A DNA stretch of 64,000 bases from Larix kaempferi (lineage: Eukaryota > Streptophyta > Pinopsida > Pinales > Pinaceae). The DNA lies in NCBI GenBank assembly GCA_027924585.1, contig BSBM01000764.1, forward strand, positions 2,381,001 through 2,445,000, given 5' to 3'. Every line of letters begins with the position of its first letter. Positions within the stretch are counted from its first letter, which is position 1. The notes beneath the pieces were generated by a model, which did not search any database, had not been told where the DNA came from, and saw nothing but the letters and a program-made list of their open reading frames with translations. Shown in pieces: positions 1 to 11,794 of the stretch. The translations under genes were made by a program, and so were the position numbers.

Positions 1-1417
1 GGAGGTGCCTCCCTTAAATGTATTTATCGTCCATATAAACCTGATAGTGGGAATCATAGATCAGATATCCTCAGCTAGTATATACTATGAACTGGAGAAA
101 AGTGGTAGGTTAGCGCGAGTCATCATAGTAGTTTGCGGGGTGGTATCGTGATTCAATGGTGATCGTTTGCGGGGGTTTCGTTTTGGGAAATGTATGAATG
201 GGATTCGATGCGCAAACACCCCAAACTAATTTCTCGAGATAATTTACGTCATTTGTGGGTGGAGGAGACATAGTACACTCGTGCGAGGAAACTATAGTGC
301 GAATGGCATATATTTAATGCCATAAAGTGGAAAGAGTGCGGATGGATTAGTTTTAATGGACATTTTGCCACCTTTATTCTTAGTGCCAATGGCGGTGATT
401 TAGAGTTAATTCTCCCATTTAGTACGAGCGACCAGGATTCACTCTCTGCAAATTCACAATGATGGAATGGATACAGATATTCCTACTAAGTTGGAATAAA
501 TAAATGGTTTATTGATGCAGCATGAGTTTTTTTTCCTCGGAATGCAGCATGAGTTACCCACGAGTCTACCTGAAATTTGACGGCCCACATAACGTTTTTT
601 TTGCATTCTAACACGTATTTGACAGGTAGGTTTGAAACTGGAACGTCAAGAATGATAGGTAATAAAATATTTGAAACGTCTATATAATGTCTATGCATTT
701 AGATTTTTCCTTGTAAATTTTGATACCTGTGATCCTAGACCCTAGCTTGTACACACCCTTGCCATTTTACTGTGCCCGCTTCTGCATTGCTAGTAATTTC
801 CCTTGGCCATTGTGCTGGATGTTTGCGCCGCTCGTCCAAAAAACTTACTTTCTAACCAACATGTTATGCTTTGTAATACTTAATACTAGTCAAGTTCCCA
901 CCGACCGCGCAACCTGGTATTTTTTTAAAATTTTTATTTTTAACATTCCTTTTCATGACCAGCAAATACCATTTAATGTAACTAGAAACTTTTGCTTGAT
1001 GTATTTTTCTCTTCTAAATTTATGAATTTTTTTTTTATGATTTTAGAATTTATTTACTACATATTTAGAGGTTTTTTTTATGATTTTAGAATTTGCTTAT
1101 TGCATATTTAAAGTTCAGTAAATTTTTATGCAAATATTTTAATTACATTTACATATAACATAAAAAAAAAATTGACGCTCAGTGAAATTGCCTAGACCAT
1201 AAAATGATAGGCACCAAAAACTTGAAACCGTGGTAAAAAAAAATTTGACAGAGACAGGGAATTTGAAATTCCAGGATGCCCAGGATGCCCATGACGAATC
1301 AAGGTGTCCATTTTCATATACTTGTGGTCTTATTTTGATAGGGTCATAGGTTTTATTTGATTAGGCAATTAATCTTAATTACTTGGCAATTAATTTCATT
1401 AATTCAGGAGAGTTTTA
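1..1417. other. non-coding, AT-rich; no gene seen
   Basis: No open frame here has recognisable similarity or codon structure. The stretch becomes very AT-rich after about 900. A short direct repeat of about 38 bp, built on ttttatgattttagaattt, occurs near 1031-1069 and again near 1073-1112. The part nearest 1417 probably belongs to the 3' LTR of E1, whose outer end cannot be placed because the partner LTR is missing. Confidence 0.6.
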
Positions 1418-1545
1418 TTAAGAGTTGTAATCTCACGTGTCGTTGTTGGTTAAGTTAGTTGAGTTAGTTGTTGACTAATGTCCTAGTCAACAACTAACTC
1501 AACAAACTTAACCAACAACGACACGTGAGATTACAACTCTTAACA
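1418..1545 (-). repeat. E1 3' LTR start with 60-bp inverted repeat
   Basis: On the minus strand the LTR begins TGTTAAGAGTTG at 1545, directly after a polypurine tract (plus strand cacccccttaatctc, 1546-1560), as expected for the 3' LTR of a minus-strand copia element. The first part of this LTR is an almost perfect inverted repeat. Arms 1418-1477 and 1484-1543 are 60 bp each with one mismatch, separated by a 6-bp loop. The full LTR length is unknown because no second copy is present in the window. Confidence 0.75.
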
Positions 1546-3345
1546 CACCCCCTTAATCTCAAGTGGGATGGTGTGGTCAGCACTATCAATGCCTAAGTGC
1601 TTCCTGTGAAACTCAAATGAAGATGTACCCAAAGGTTTGGTAAACATATCATCTAACTGGTCCTTAGAGCCATAAAACATCAAACTAATCTCTCCATTAT
1701 TGACTAACTCACGTATAAAGTGACAGCGAGTGCCAATGTGTTTACTCTTCCTATGAAATACATTATGTTTAGACAACTGTACATGGAAAAACTATTGTCG
1801 CAATAGATGGTTGTTGGTTCTTTTTCTGTATGTCCCATGTCCTTCAAGAGTCTTCTGAGCCAAACAACATGGCATGCTGCTGTAGTTGCTGCAATATATT
1901 CTGCTTCTGCTGAAAACATGCTCACAATGGGTTGTTTCTAATAAGCCCAAGAAATAAAACTGGTACCAAAATGAAAAGCATAACTAGATGTGCTTTTACT
2001 ATCATCAATACTACCTGCAAAATCATTGTTTGTGTACCCTGTAAAAGTATAGTCCTATGAATGAGTGTACCAAAGTCCATAATCAATTGTACCTGCAACA
2101 TATCTCAGAATTCTCTTTCCAACTTTCCCGTCAGAGTCTTTGGGAGACTCCATGAATTTAGAAATAAGGGTGACATCATACATCAAATCGGGTCTAGTAG
2201 CAGTCAAATAGATTAAACTGCCTACTAATCTTTTGTAAATTGTAGAACTTACTATTGGTCCTTCATAATTCTTGCTTAACTTGGTTCCTGTTACAACGGG
2301 GGTTTCTACTGGTTTACATTTATCCATTTTGAATCTCTACAAAATGTTAGTAGCATACTTATGCTGACAGATGAAGATCCCATTTTCACTTTGATCAACT
2401 TCCAAACCAAGGAAAAACTTCATAAGACCAAGATCAGTCATCTCAAACTCCTTTTTCATGACTGTCTTAAAATATTCTAACATCAAATTTCCAGTATAGA
2501 TCATATCCTCAACATAAATACAAATAAGTAGAATGTTACCTTGTTGACGATTTTGAAATACATAGTAGGTTCATTGCTGCTTCTGTTGAACCCATTGTTG
2601 AGGAGATAAGAGTCAATTCTGTTGTACCAAGCTCATGGAACTCTTTTGAGACCCTACAAGGCCTTTTTCAACTTACATACCTTGTGTTATTAACCTTACC
2701 AAGTGGTTGATCTACATAGACTTCTTCTTCAAGTATGCCATTCAGAAAGGAATATTTTACATCCATTTGATAAACATGCCACTGGTTTTGATCTGCTATT
2801 GCAAGTACAGCTCTGATGGTGTCCATCCTTGCTACTGGAGAAAATGTTTTATCATAGTCTACACCATATTACTGAGCAAAACCTCTTGCAACAAGCCTTG
2901 CTTTGTACTTTTCTATCTCTAATTTTTCATTCAACTTGGTCTTATAGACCCATTTTACTGCAATGCATCTTTTACCTGATGGGAGATCAACTAAATCCCA
3001 AGTCTGATTCTTATGAATAGAATCAATCTCTTAATTCATTGCTTGGACCCACCGTGGATCTTTTGCTTCTTCAAAACATGTTGGTTGACATGAAAATAGA
3101 GCATATTGTAGTTTTTCATCAATGACATGAGTCCGTTCATATAACTCCCTTAAGCTTCTGGTTCTCTGGTTCTGTGGTGGATTGTCTGCTGGTGTCCCTT
3201 CTTGCTGTTGATGCTGCTGTACCTCAAATCTACGAATTCTGAGTGGTTATGGTGGTACTGGACTATCAGTCTGCTAAATTTATGTTGTACCACTCCAACA
3301 TTTATCTTCCATAAATTTGACATCTCTGCTCACCCCTACTTTCTT
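1546..3345 (-). pseudogene. E1 reverse transcriptase / RNase H remnant (copia pol)
   Basis: Minus-strand frames carry the C-terminal half of a copia polyprotein. The RNase H end (1540-1925) shows AEAEYIAAT and, in a shifted frame, the tail with RKSKHIGTRCHFIREL and FTKPLG. The RT/RNase H linker (2055-2327) shows KRLVGSLIYLTATRPD. RT lies at about 2330-3060, with an ancestral YVDD position reading YVED near 2500-2520, and with FLNG..EEEVYVDQP near 2700-2750. Frameshifts and stops break it into pieces. The catalytic change and the breaks make it non-functional. It ends at the E2 insertion point (3346-3350). Confidence 0.85.
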
Positions 3346-3350
3346 GGTGA
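3346..3350. repeat. TSD of E2 (left copy, GGTGA)
   Basis: GGTGA here is repeated at 10621-10625, immediately outside the other end of E2. Confidence 0.9.
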
Positions 3351-3957
3351 TGTTAAAATTTGAGCATTAATTCACAATACTCTTGGATCTTTACTGAGAG
3401 AATAACATATACAGTATATCAATGCATAACAATCATAATAAGCATGACAAGCATCACAAGAATCAAAAGCATGAGAGACAAGAGACACAGAGTTTCCATG
3501 GGAAAAACCCTAAGGTGAAAAACCCCACAACTTCCTCAGAGATAGAGAGAGCAATGGCTCAACCAAAGTACAACCAAAATACACTTGAGATAGTCTCCTA
3601 GAGCAGATGATCCTCCTCCTCACTAGTGCGCCACTTTTTGAGTGAGAGAAGTGTGTCTTTCCGAAATAAATCCAAATAGAGATCTCCCGATCTCTATTTA
3701 TACTTAACCTGTTTGCCCAATGACCTTATGGGGCCGACTTGTCTATCTAGATACATCCACAATCTAATATATATTTTAGGGCTGACCCCACACAGGGTGG
3801 TCTAATAACCCATCGACAAGTACACACACTTGCAACACTTGTCAATCCACATGACGACACTTCCTTATAGAGGAATAACACATCTCTTATAAGGGTACAA
3901 TAAATATATATGAAATACATAGATGAAATACATTCCAAAGTTACATATACATCAACA
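3351..3957 (-). repeat. E2 3' LTR (607 bp)
   Basis: Matches 10014-10620 along its whole length with scattered substitutions. On the minus strand a TATA-like box (TATAAATAG; plus strand 3694-3702) lies inside a small palindromic context (agagatctcccgatctct). Confidence 0.95.
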
Positions 3958-3969
3958 CTCCCTCTTAAC
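3958..3969 (-). promoter_or_regulatory. E2 polypurine tract
   Basis: Plus strand ctccctcttaac, i.e. purine-rich GTTAAGAGGGAG on the minus strand, directly abuts the start of the 3' LTR, the usual position for plus-strand primer formation. Confidence 0.85.
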
Positions 3970-4197
3970 TAGGAAGGTATTTCTTGACACAGTTCTGCTA
4001 GACAAGTCTTCTTCTCGAGATCATCGTCATCATCATCGTAACTGCTGCTGCTATCTCAACCAATCTCTGACTCTACTCGTCATAGGAAGTTCTACAGAGC
4101 CAGTCCTTTTTCATACTAGATGTAGGCCCACCACCTGCAGGTCTTCATCATCTGTGCGAACGGTTTGATAGAGGTGGCCTCTCAGGACTAATTTTAT

Positions 4198-4720
4198 GTG
4201 CGGATGCAATATCGGGAAGAGTATCCCAGGAACATTTATGTGCCTAAGCACGACTGGCAAGATCTCCCAGGACTGATTACATGCATCTCCTCCACAATAC
4301 CTTTAAAGAGCATCCCAGGAACATTTATGTGCCGCAGCACGACCGGCAATATCTCTAAAGAGCATCCCAAGACTTATTACGAGCATACAGCTCAACCTCT
4401 CCGATCTCCAGGACTAATTACATGTGGATAGACAATACCTTTAAAGAGCATCCCAGGAACATTTATGTGCCGCAGCATGACCGGCAAGATCTATAAAGAG
4501 CATCCCAGGACTAATTACGAGCACACAGCTCAACCTCTCGGATCTCTAGGACTGATTACATGTCTCCGTAATAATACCTCATCCCAGGACTGATTACGAG
4601 CACACAGCTCAACCTATCGGATATCTGAGGACTGATTACATACTACATAGCAATACCGGAAAGAGTACCCCAGTAACATTTATCTGTCGCAACACGACCG
4701 GCAAGATCTCTGACCTCCAA
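4198..4720. repeat. degenerate tandem repeats in the E2 3' non-coding tract
   Basis: Repeated blocks of the type atcccaggaacatttatgtg, then ccg..gcacgaccggcaagat, then gactaattac..gcacacagctcaacctctc recur irregularly about five times. They lie between the pol stop and the 3' LTR of E2. I see no protein-coding pattern. The tract 3970-4197 before it is non-coding with simple-sequence stretches. Confidence 0.75.
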
Positions 4721-5060
4721 GTATCAACCTGATACTCATGATCCAACGGATCATCATCCTGATGCCCATGATCATACTGATCATCATCACTTGTACCATC
4801 CTGGTACATATCATCTGCAGCAACATTCTGAAGCTCATCATCATGATAAACCTGATCATACAATGCATCCACCTAATGCACACCAAGTATCTACCTGATA
4901 CATATCATCATACATGATCCACCTGATCATACAGTGTATCCACCCGATACAAATACAAATACATGATACATATCAACATGATCTACCTGATCATACAATG
5001 TATCCACCTGATACAGATACATGGTCCAAGCATCCAACATGATGCATATACAAATACATA
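4720..5060. repeat. gatc/gatac-rich simple repeats in E2
   Basis: Short words such as tgatcat, tgatacat and catcatgat recur in both orientations, giving many small self-complementary sites. This links the first repeat block of the E2 3' tract to the 57-bp repeat that follows. Confidence 0.6.
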
Positions 5061-5061
5061 C

Positions 5062-5276
5062 AAATGATCCAACCGATCATATCCAACATCCAACAAGATG
5101 CGTACATACATATAAATGATCCAACTGATCATATCCAGCATCAACACGATGCGTACATACATACAAATATAAATGATCCAACTGATCATATCCAGCATCA
5201 ACACGATGCGTACATACATACAAATATAAATGATCCAACTGATCATATCTAGCATCCAACATGATGCATATACAGA
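5062..5276. repeat. 57-bp tandem repeat in E2
   Basis: Units start with aaatgatccaac at 5062, 5114, 5171 and 5228, so the period is 52 and then 57, 57. The two middle units are almost identical; the first and last are diverged. Each unit contains the palindromic words tgatca and gatgcgtac. The repeat lies in the untranslated 3' tract of E2 and produces spurious repetitive reading frames on both strands. Confidence 0.9.
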
Positions 5277-5385
5277 GCAGTAACTGGAGCATTGTCCTGA
5301 TACTCATCATCCAGCGCTTACATCCACAGCCATGTGAAGGATCCTCCTTCCAACATGCTTGGGATGGCTTCAGCAAATGTGTCCA

Positions 5386-8300
5386 TCACTTCTTCCTCGA
5401 AGTGTCGTCAATCTGAAGAACACCAAGCCTCTCCCTGAAGTACTCAAACTTCACCCTAGCTAGTGGCTTCGTCAGCACATCTGCAATCTGCTCGTCCGTC
5501 GCAACATACAGGAGCTTCATAGCTCCTTTCTGCACCATATCCCTTATATAGTGATATTTTATCTCTATGTGTTTCGACCTTTCATGAAACACTGGGTTCT
5601 CAGACAGCTTCACACAACTCTAGTTATCACAGAATATACCAGTAGCATCCAATGGGAGATCAAATAACTCAGACAGTAGCTTCCGTAGCCATACTGCCTC
5701 ACAACTAGCTGAATAGGCTGCAACATACTCTACCTCAGCTGTACTTAGTGCTACGCAAGACTGCTTCCTGCTGAACCAAGAGATCACACTTGATCCCATA
5801 CTGAAGCAGCACCCAGATGTGCTCTTCCTATCTGCAGCACTGCCAACCCAATCTGAATCAAAATAACCCTGCAAGTTAAACTTTTGATTTGCTTCATACT
5901 TGAGCCCATAATCCACTGTACCCTTCAGGTAACTCAGAACATGCTTTACAACAACCAGATGAACACTCCTCGGATCCATCAAGAACTGGCTCAATGTGTT
6001 CACTGCAAAGCAAATATCTGGTCTCGTGTTCGTCAGGTACATCAAGGACCCAATCATCTGACGATACATAGAGACATCAACCGGCTCAGATGAAGCATCA
6101 CATAGAAGCTTTAGATTCAATGCCATGGGTGTGGCCATGGCCTTGCAATCCATCATCCCAAATCTCTTCAGAATATCTACTGTGTACTTCCCTTGACCAA
6201 GGAAGATCCCACCTGAATTTTGGCACACCTCCATACCTAGGAAATAATGCATCATTCCCAAATCTTTCATATTGAACTTAGCAGCAAGCTTCCTCTTAGT
6301 ATCTGCAATCAATCTGTCATCTCCTATTACAAATAAGTCATCCACATACATGAGTAGAATCATAGGATTCCTTTCCTCAACCTTGTAGTAGAGGTTGGAA
6401 TCCGCTTTATTCTTGGTAAAGCCCAAGGTAGATAGGAAACTGTCCATCCTACCATACCAAGTTCTGGGAGCTTGCTTCAAGCCATACAAGGCTTTCTTCA
6501 ATCTGCACACATATGACTCCCTGTCATGTATTTCAAAACCGAGTGGCTACTCCACGTATACTTCCTCTTCAACTACACCATTCAAAAAAGCAATCTTGAC
6601 ATCCATTTGGTGTATTTTCCATTTCATTGCTGCAGCTAGGGCAAGTACTGTTATGATGGAAGTATACCTGGCTACAGGTGCAAAAGTTTCTTCATAATCT
6701 ATTCCCTCTTTCTGAGAGAAGCCACGAGCTACAAATCTTGGTTTGTATTTCTCTACACTGCCATCTACAACATGCTTGATTTTGTAGGTCCATTTGGAAG
6801 TCACAACAGACTTCTCTTTAGGTCTTGGGACAACATCCCAAACATCATTCTTCATTATTGATTGGTATTCCTCAACCATGGCATCCTTCCATTCTTTCTT
6901 TTTCGCTGCTTCTTCATAACTGGAAGGTTCTTTGTTCATAATGTCACAAAGTAAAGCAACATAGCTGGTATGTGATCTGGTTCTCTTCTTTGCTCTGTGT
7001 TCTTCTTTTGGAATGCCAAATCTTTCTGCATCTTGAATGAGCTCTCTAGCCCATGCAGGTTTCCTCTTGTGAGAGTTATCCTCACGGGGTGGATCTATAG
7101 GTTCTAGCGGATCTTCAAACTCACGAACAACTTCTGGAATTGCTTCAGTCATGGTAGTGTCTTGAAATCTAGTTTCCTTAGGTTCCTCATAAACTTCGAT
7201 AGGTGCCTTCCTTGATTTGATGAATGCTGAGTTTTTATCAAATGTTACATCCCTGCTGACATCAATCTTCTTAAACCTTGGAAAGTATATTTTGTAAGCC
7301 TTCGAGCTTTCACTGTAACCCACAAAGATACCCTTCTTTCCTGAAGGATCTAGTTTGGTCCTCTTTTCCTTTGGGACATGAGTGTATACTGGACAACCAA
7401 ATATTCTGAGATGGCTGACTTCAGGTTTCTTACTAGAAAAGACCTCTTATGGTGTCTTGTTGTCCAATATCTTGTGGGGTGTTCTGTTCTGCACATATAC
7501 AGCTGTTCTAGCTGCTTCTGCCCATAGATGCATAGGTAGATCCTGGTCATGCAGCATTGCCCTCGCTGCTTCCATGATTGTTCTGTTCTTCCTTTCTGCA
7601 ACTCCATTATGTTGAGGATTATAAGGAGCAGTCAACTCCCTCTTAATCCCTGAATCACTGCAAATCTTCTTGAAGTCACCTGAGGTGAGTTCTCCACCAT
7701 TGTCGGATCTGAATGTTTTGATCTTTTTGTCAGTTTGATTCTCCATCAAGGTTTTGAATTCCTTGAACTTATAAAACACCTCATCTTTGTTTTTCAAGAA
7801 GTATACCCAAGTCTTCCTGGAGAAGTCATCAATAAATGAGACATAGTAAACATACCCACTTAGAGAACTGGATGACATAGGACCACATACATCTGAGTGG
7901 ATGATTTCCAGGATATCTTTTGCCTTGCTTTCACTGCTTGGGAAAGCCTTCTTAATATTCTTACCTTTTGCACATCCTTTGCAAACACCTTCATGTTTGG
8001 TCTTGATTTCAGGAAGACCCTCTACAGCCTTGCTTGCAATTGGAAGTGCCCTATAGTGCATATGAGCAAGTCTTCTATGCCAAAGTTCACTTGGATCCAT
8101 GGATTCATGCACCATGGCATGTTCAGGTTGTCCTTTTAATTTATACGAACCTCCCTCTTGCTCTCCAATCACAACTGCATCATCTATGGTCTTTCCCTTT
8201 GGCCACATTAGGACTTGGCCATCCACAAATGCAACCCTCATACCTTTTGTATCCAATGCAGAGATGGAGAGTAAGTTCTTCTTGAGCCCAGGTACATAAA

Positions 8301-9441
8301 GGACTTCTTTCATCTTCAAAGATTTTCTAGAATCTAGGTTGTATGAGGCTTCGCCACTTCCTTTGATGGGATATTGATAATCATCCCCAAGTTTCACTTT
8401 ATGTGGTGATTCATGTTCAGACAGATTTACAAAGGATTCTTTAAACCCAGTCATGTGTTTGAAAGCCCCACTGTCAATTAACCAATCATTACAATCGTGG
8501 GAGATAGCACCTGTGAGAGCAGATATTAGAACATACTCTTCTTCACTTGATGAGTCATCATTACTATCATCACTTCCTGCCCTAGCCTTCTTCTTTGGAG
8601 GTTCATCATCTTCAGTAGCATGAGCATGGTACCTTCTTTTGTTACCCTTCTTCTTCTTGCTGGAGTTGTTGTTGTTGTGTTTGTCCCTTTTGTTCTTGGG
8701 ACATTCTGAAGCAAAGTGACCCTTCTCATTACAAGTGAAACACCTTAGATCTTTCTTGTCTTTGTGAAAATGATGAGAAGATTTGTTCTTGTGATGGGAT
8801 GGCTCCCTCTTGAACTTGCCCTTCTTAGTGTGAGCTGTGAGAGCTTGATCTTCATTTCCCATATTCTCTTCTCTTGCCACAAGCCTTGCTTCTTCTTGAG
8901 AACATTCCTCCCATAATCTGTTAAAGGAGATTAACTTCTTTCTGGCACAGATCCCCTGGATAAAAGAGTCCCATGACCTAGGTAGGCCATTCAAAGTAGT
9001 CATAACAATTTCACCATTCTCCACCATTTCATCTACAGCTCCAAGTTGTTCCTTGATCTGAGAGACCTTGGAGAAATAGGATTGAATGGTTTCTCCATTC
9101 GACATCTTGACCCCTTTCAATTGATTTCGCAGGGTCATCTTCCGATTTATGTTCTTTCCTTCAAATAGCTTGGTCAAAGAGTCAAACATAGCCTTGGGTG
9201 TCTTTAGAGAAGACACATGGGGTATGAGATGGTCTTTGATAGAATCAGCAATGATTCTCCTTTCCTTGACCAAGTTCTTCTTATGCAATACCTTAGCCTC
9301 TTCATCCTCTAGGATAGGGATGTCTTCTTTTATATATGATTCCAACTCATTCTCTTCCAGGATTAACCCAATCCTATACTTCCAAGCTCAGAAGTTATCA
9401 TCCCCTTCAAGCTTATCCTCAAGCTTGATGTGGTGAGACAT
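5386..9441 (-). pseudogene. E2 gag-pol polyprotein, one frame with four in-frame stops
   Basis: Start ATG at 9441-9439, end at 5386: 1,351 codons in one frame with no frameshift. Order: gag; CCHC knuckle (about residues 234-247); aspartic protease DSG (323-325); integrase zinc region and catalytic D, D, E at about 517, 580 and 616 (DVCG, SDNGG, AERKN); RT with YVDD (1032-1035); RNase H with D-SDW and a final CDN. This is the standard copia order PR-IN-RT-RH. The frame is cut only by TGA at 9390-9388, TAA at 7449-7447, TAG at 6549-6547 and TAG at 5622-5620. Each is one C-to-T change away from an Arg or Gln codon. It would produce no full polyprotein as it stands. The gag N-terminus before the first stop is short (17 residues). 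Confidence 0.93.
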
Positions 9442-10000
9442 CTTAAAGAATACTTCAAATGAAATAGGAAATATTTAGGTCTTACCACTTGAAATGCTGA
9501 AAACTGGATCTGGTCCCGGATTAGGGTTTGTCGAAAAAATCCTAAAATTTCAAAATATGAATTTTGACTTTCTGAAAGGATAGAAAGATGCACCTTGATG
9601 AGCTGATCAGCCTGGTGTATTCATAATTTGAGATCAGCAAAGCTTTACCCTTCAGATTTGCCTTTTTGTCCTCCCAGGTTCACTAGGAGAGCCCTGAATT
9701 AGGGTTTGAGTTTCCCAGAGATCTACCCAGCCAAAAATCTCGATCCAAAACTCTGAACTTCGATTTTTGCAAGGATCTTCCAGCTATGGCTTCAGATTTC
9801 AGAAATTCCTATTTTTGTGGAAACCCTAATTTTTAGGGCCAAATCTGAAAATGCTCAAAATTGAATTATGATTGGACAGAGAGATTCTCCTTGATGAGTA
9901 GAGTCAATCTACTATACTGCTTTTCCAAACAGTGTGGAGAGAAACCCAATAAATAAGAAACTCAAGTTTTCGTCACTGCAAAATGTCTTTTTCTCAGGTT

Positions 10001-10013
10001 AGCTCTGATACCA
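10001..10013 (-). promoter_or_regulatory. E2 primer-binding site (tRNA-iMet type)
   Basis: On the minus strand TGGTATCAGAGCT directly follows the 5' LTR. This is the common plant primer site complementary to the 3' end of initiator methionine tRNA. The leader 9442-10000 between it and gag is non-coding. Confidence 0.92.
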
Positions 10014-10620
10014 TGTTAAAATTTGAGCATTAATTCACAATACTCTTGGATCTTTAATGAGAGAATAACATATACAATATATCAATGCATAACAATCACA
10101 ATAAGCATCACAAGCATCACAAGAATCAAAAGCATGAGAGACAAGAGACACGGAGTTTCCGTGGGGAAAACCCTAAGGTGAAAAACCCCACAACTTCCTC
10201 AGAGATAGAGAGAGAAATGGCTCAACCAAAGTACAACCAAAATACACTTGAGATAGTCTCCTAGAGCAGATGATCCTCCTCCTCACTAGTGCGCCACTTT
10301 CTGAGTGAGAGAAGTGTGTCTTTCCGAAATAAATCCAAATAGAGATCTCCCGATCTCTATTTATACTTAACCTATTTGCCCACTGACCTTGTGGGGCTGA
10401 CTTGTCTATCTAGATACATTCACAATATAATATATATTTTAGGGCCGACCCCACACATGGTGGTCTAATAACCCATCGGCAAGTACACACATTTGCGAAA
10501 CTTGTCAATCCACATGACGACACTTCCTTATAGAGGAATAACACATCTCTTATAAGGGTACAATAAATATATATGAAATACATAGATGAAATACATTCTA
10601 AAGTTACATATACATCAGCA
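10014..10620 (-). repeat. E2 5' LTR (607 bp)
   Basis: Partner of 3351-3957. The minus-strand TATA-like box (plus strand ctatttata, 10357-10365) is the likely promoter core for the element's transcript, reading toward lower coordinates. The outer terminus differs by one base from the 3' LTR (atcagca against atcaaca). Confidence 0.94.
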
Positions 10621-10625
10621 GGTGA
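10621..10625. repeat. TSD of E2 (right copy, GGTGA)
   Basis: Identical to 3346-3350. Confidence 0.9.
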
Positions 10626-11561
10626 CAGGATTATACAGTTTATAGGCTTTTTGTTGTTCACTTTAGCCTGTGAAAATACACCTTTCACTCTTCTTGTCTA
10701 AATTTTTCCTTAACTCATCAAGTATGTGTGCAAATGCAACACATCCAAATATCTTGAGATGTGAGACACTAATCTGAGGGCCACTCCAAGCTTCTTCAGG
10801 TATCTTGTCTTTGACACTTACTGTGGGAGACCTATTCACGGTAGATATACTGAACATGCAACAACTTCTGCCCAATATTCATCTGATAAATTTTTGTAAG
10901 ACAACATACTTCGGTCCATGTTCATGATGGTCTAATCCTTCCATTCTGCAACTCCATTCTGCTATGGAGTGTATCTAGTGGTGTACTGGTGCTGGATTCC
11001 ATGTTGCTTACAAAATTCTGCAAAATCATGAGAGACATACTCACCTCCATCGTCTGATCTCAGTATTCTGATTGGTTTACTCGACTACTTTTCGGTAAAT
11101 GCTTTGAACTCTTTGAATTTGCAGAAAGTATCTGACTTATTTATGATAAAGTAGATCCAGACTTTCTTGCTATAATCATCAATAAATGTTAAGAAATACA
11201 GACTACCTCCTATATACTGGGTTTGCTTGGGTCCACATAGGTCCATCTGAACTAGTTCAAGGTGTTCTTTGGCTCTAGATGTGGAAGTGGGGAAGTTGTC
11301 CCTTTGATGTTTCCCTAAAATATAGTCTTCACAAGAACTTGACTGTACATTCATGACTGGTAATCCTTTGACTGTGGATTTTTTTTGCAAATGACAGAGA
11401 CTCTGAAAGGGTAGGTGACCATACCTACAATGCCACAACCAGGTTTCGTCTTGACCGGAGATAGTATGAGAATATGGCTATGGCAGGATAGCACTCCTCA
11501 CACTCGGTGGGGATATTCTATTCTTGGTCATTTCTACTTTGGATAGGAGCCTTCTACAAGG
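10626..11561 (-). pseudogene. E1 integrase remnant
   Basis: Minus strand. The gag-pre-integrase region (MWHCRYGHL, with a degraded CC pair) is at about 11340-11438. The integrase core has DLCGP, FIDDYSKKVWIYF and SDDGGEY at about 11040-11250, and the region after it has RSPTVSV and HLKIFGC (10663-10875). Stops and frame changes break it at about 11083, 10930 and 10660. The 11478-11561 part is the region between protease and pre-integrase. It is cut on the left by E2 and on the right by E3. Confidence 0.82.
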
Positions 11562-11566
11562 GGCTT
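11562..11566. repeat. TSD of E3 (left copy, GGCTT)
   Basis: The same five bases follow the other end of the element at 23860-23864. Confidence 0.88.
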
Positions 11567-11794
11567 TGTAATATCCCTCAAAATACACCCTAAATTGTTT
11601 TTCGTTAAGAGTCTTCATATTTTTCGTAAAGCATTGGTTTAGGTAAGTTACCTTTAGGACCATAGTTTTGGTTTCAGTCACTGAGTAACTTCTTTGGCGT
11701 CCTCGTGATGGAATGGATCTTCATCCTAGTAATTTCTTTAATCATGTGATAGATATGATCTCTCTATGAAGTGAATATCTCCTAACACAATTAT

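Larger units (their letters stand above)
3351..10620 (-). mobile_element. E2: complete nested Ty1/copia retrotransposon
   Basis: A 7,270-bp element with two LTRs of 607 bp (3351-3957 and 10014-10620), a TSD of GGTGA on both sides, a primer-binding site at 10001-10013, a gag-pol frame on the minus strand (9441 down to 5386), and a polypurine tract just inside the 3' LTR. LTR ends are TGTTGATG and TTTTAACA on the minus strand; the 5' LTR copy has one change in the first bases (TGCTGATG). The two LTRs differ at a few percent of positions by eye, so the insertion is not brand new. An unusual 1.4-kb non-coding tract with tandem repeats separates the end of pol from the 3' LTR. Confidence 0.95.

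Noticed and set aside
486-1025. Two short frames near the left end (70 and 101 codons) as small genes
   Set aside because: No domain, no shared context, low-complexity composition; open by chance in AT-rich DNA.
4983-5376. Repetitive frames on both strands encoding repeated MLDMISWI- or DPTDHIQ-like units
   Set aside because: They follow the 57-bp DNA tandem repeat, in which the period is a multiple of three, so all frames stay open; no evidence of a real protein.
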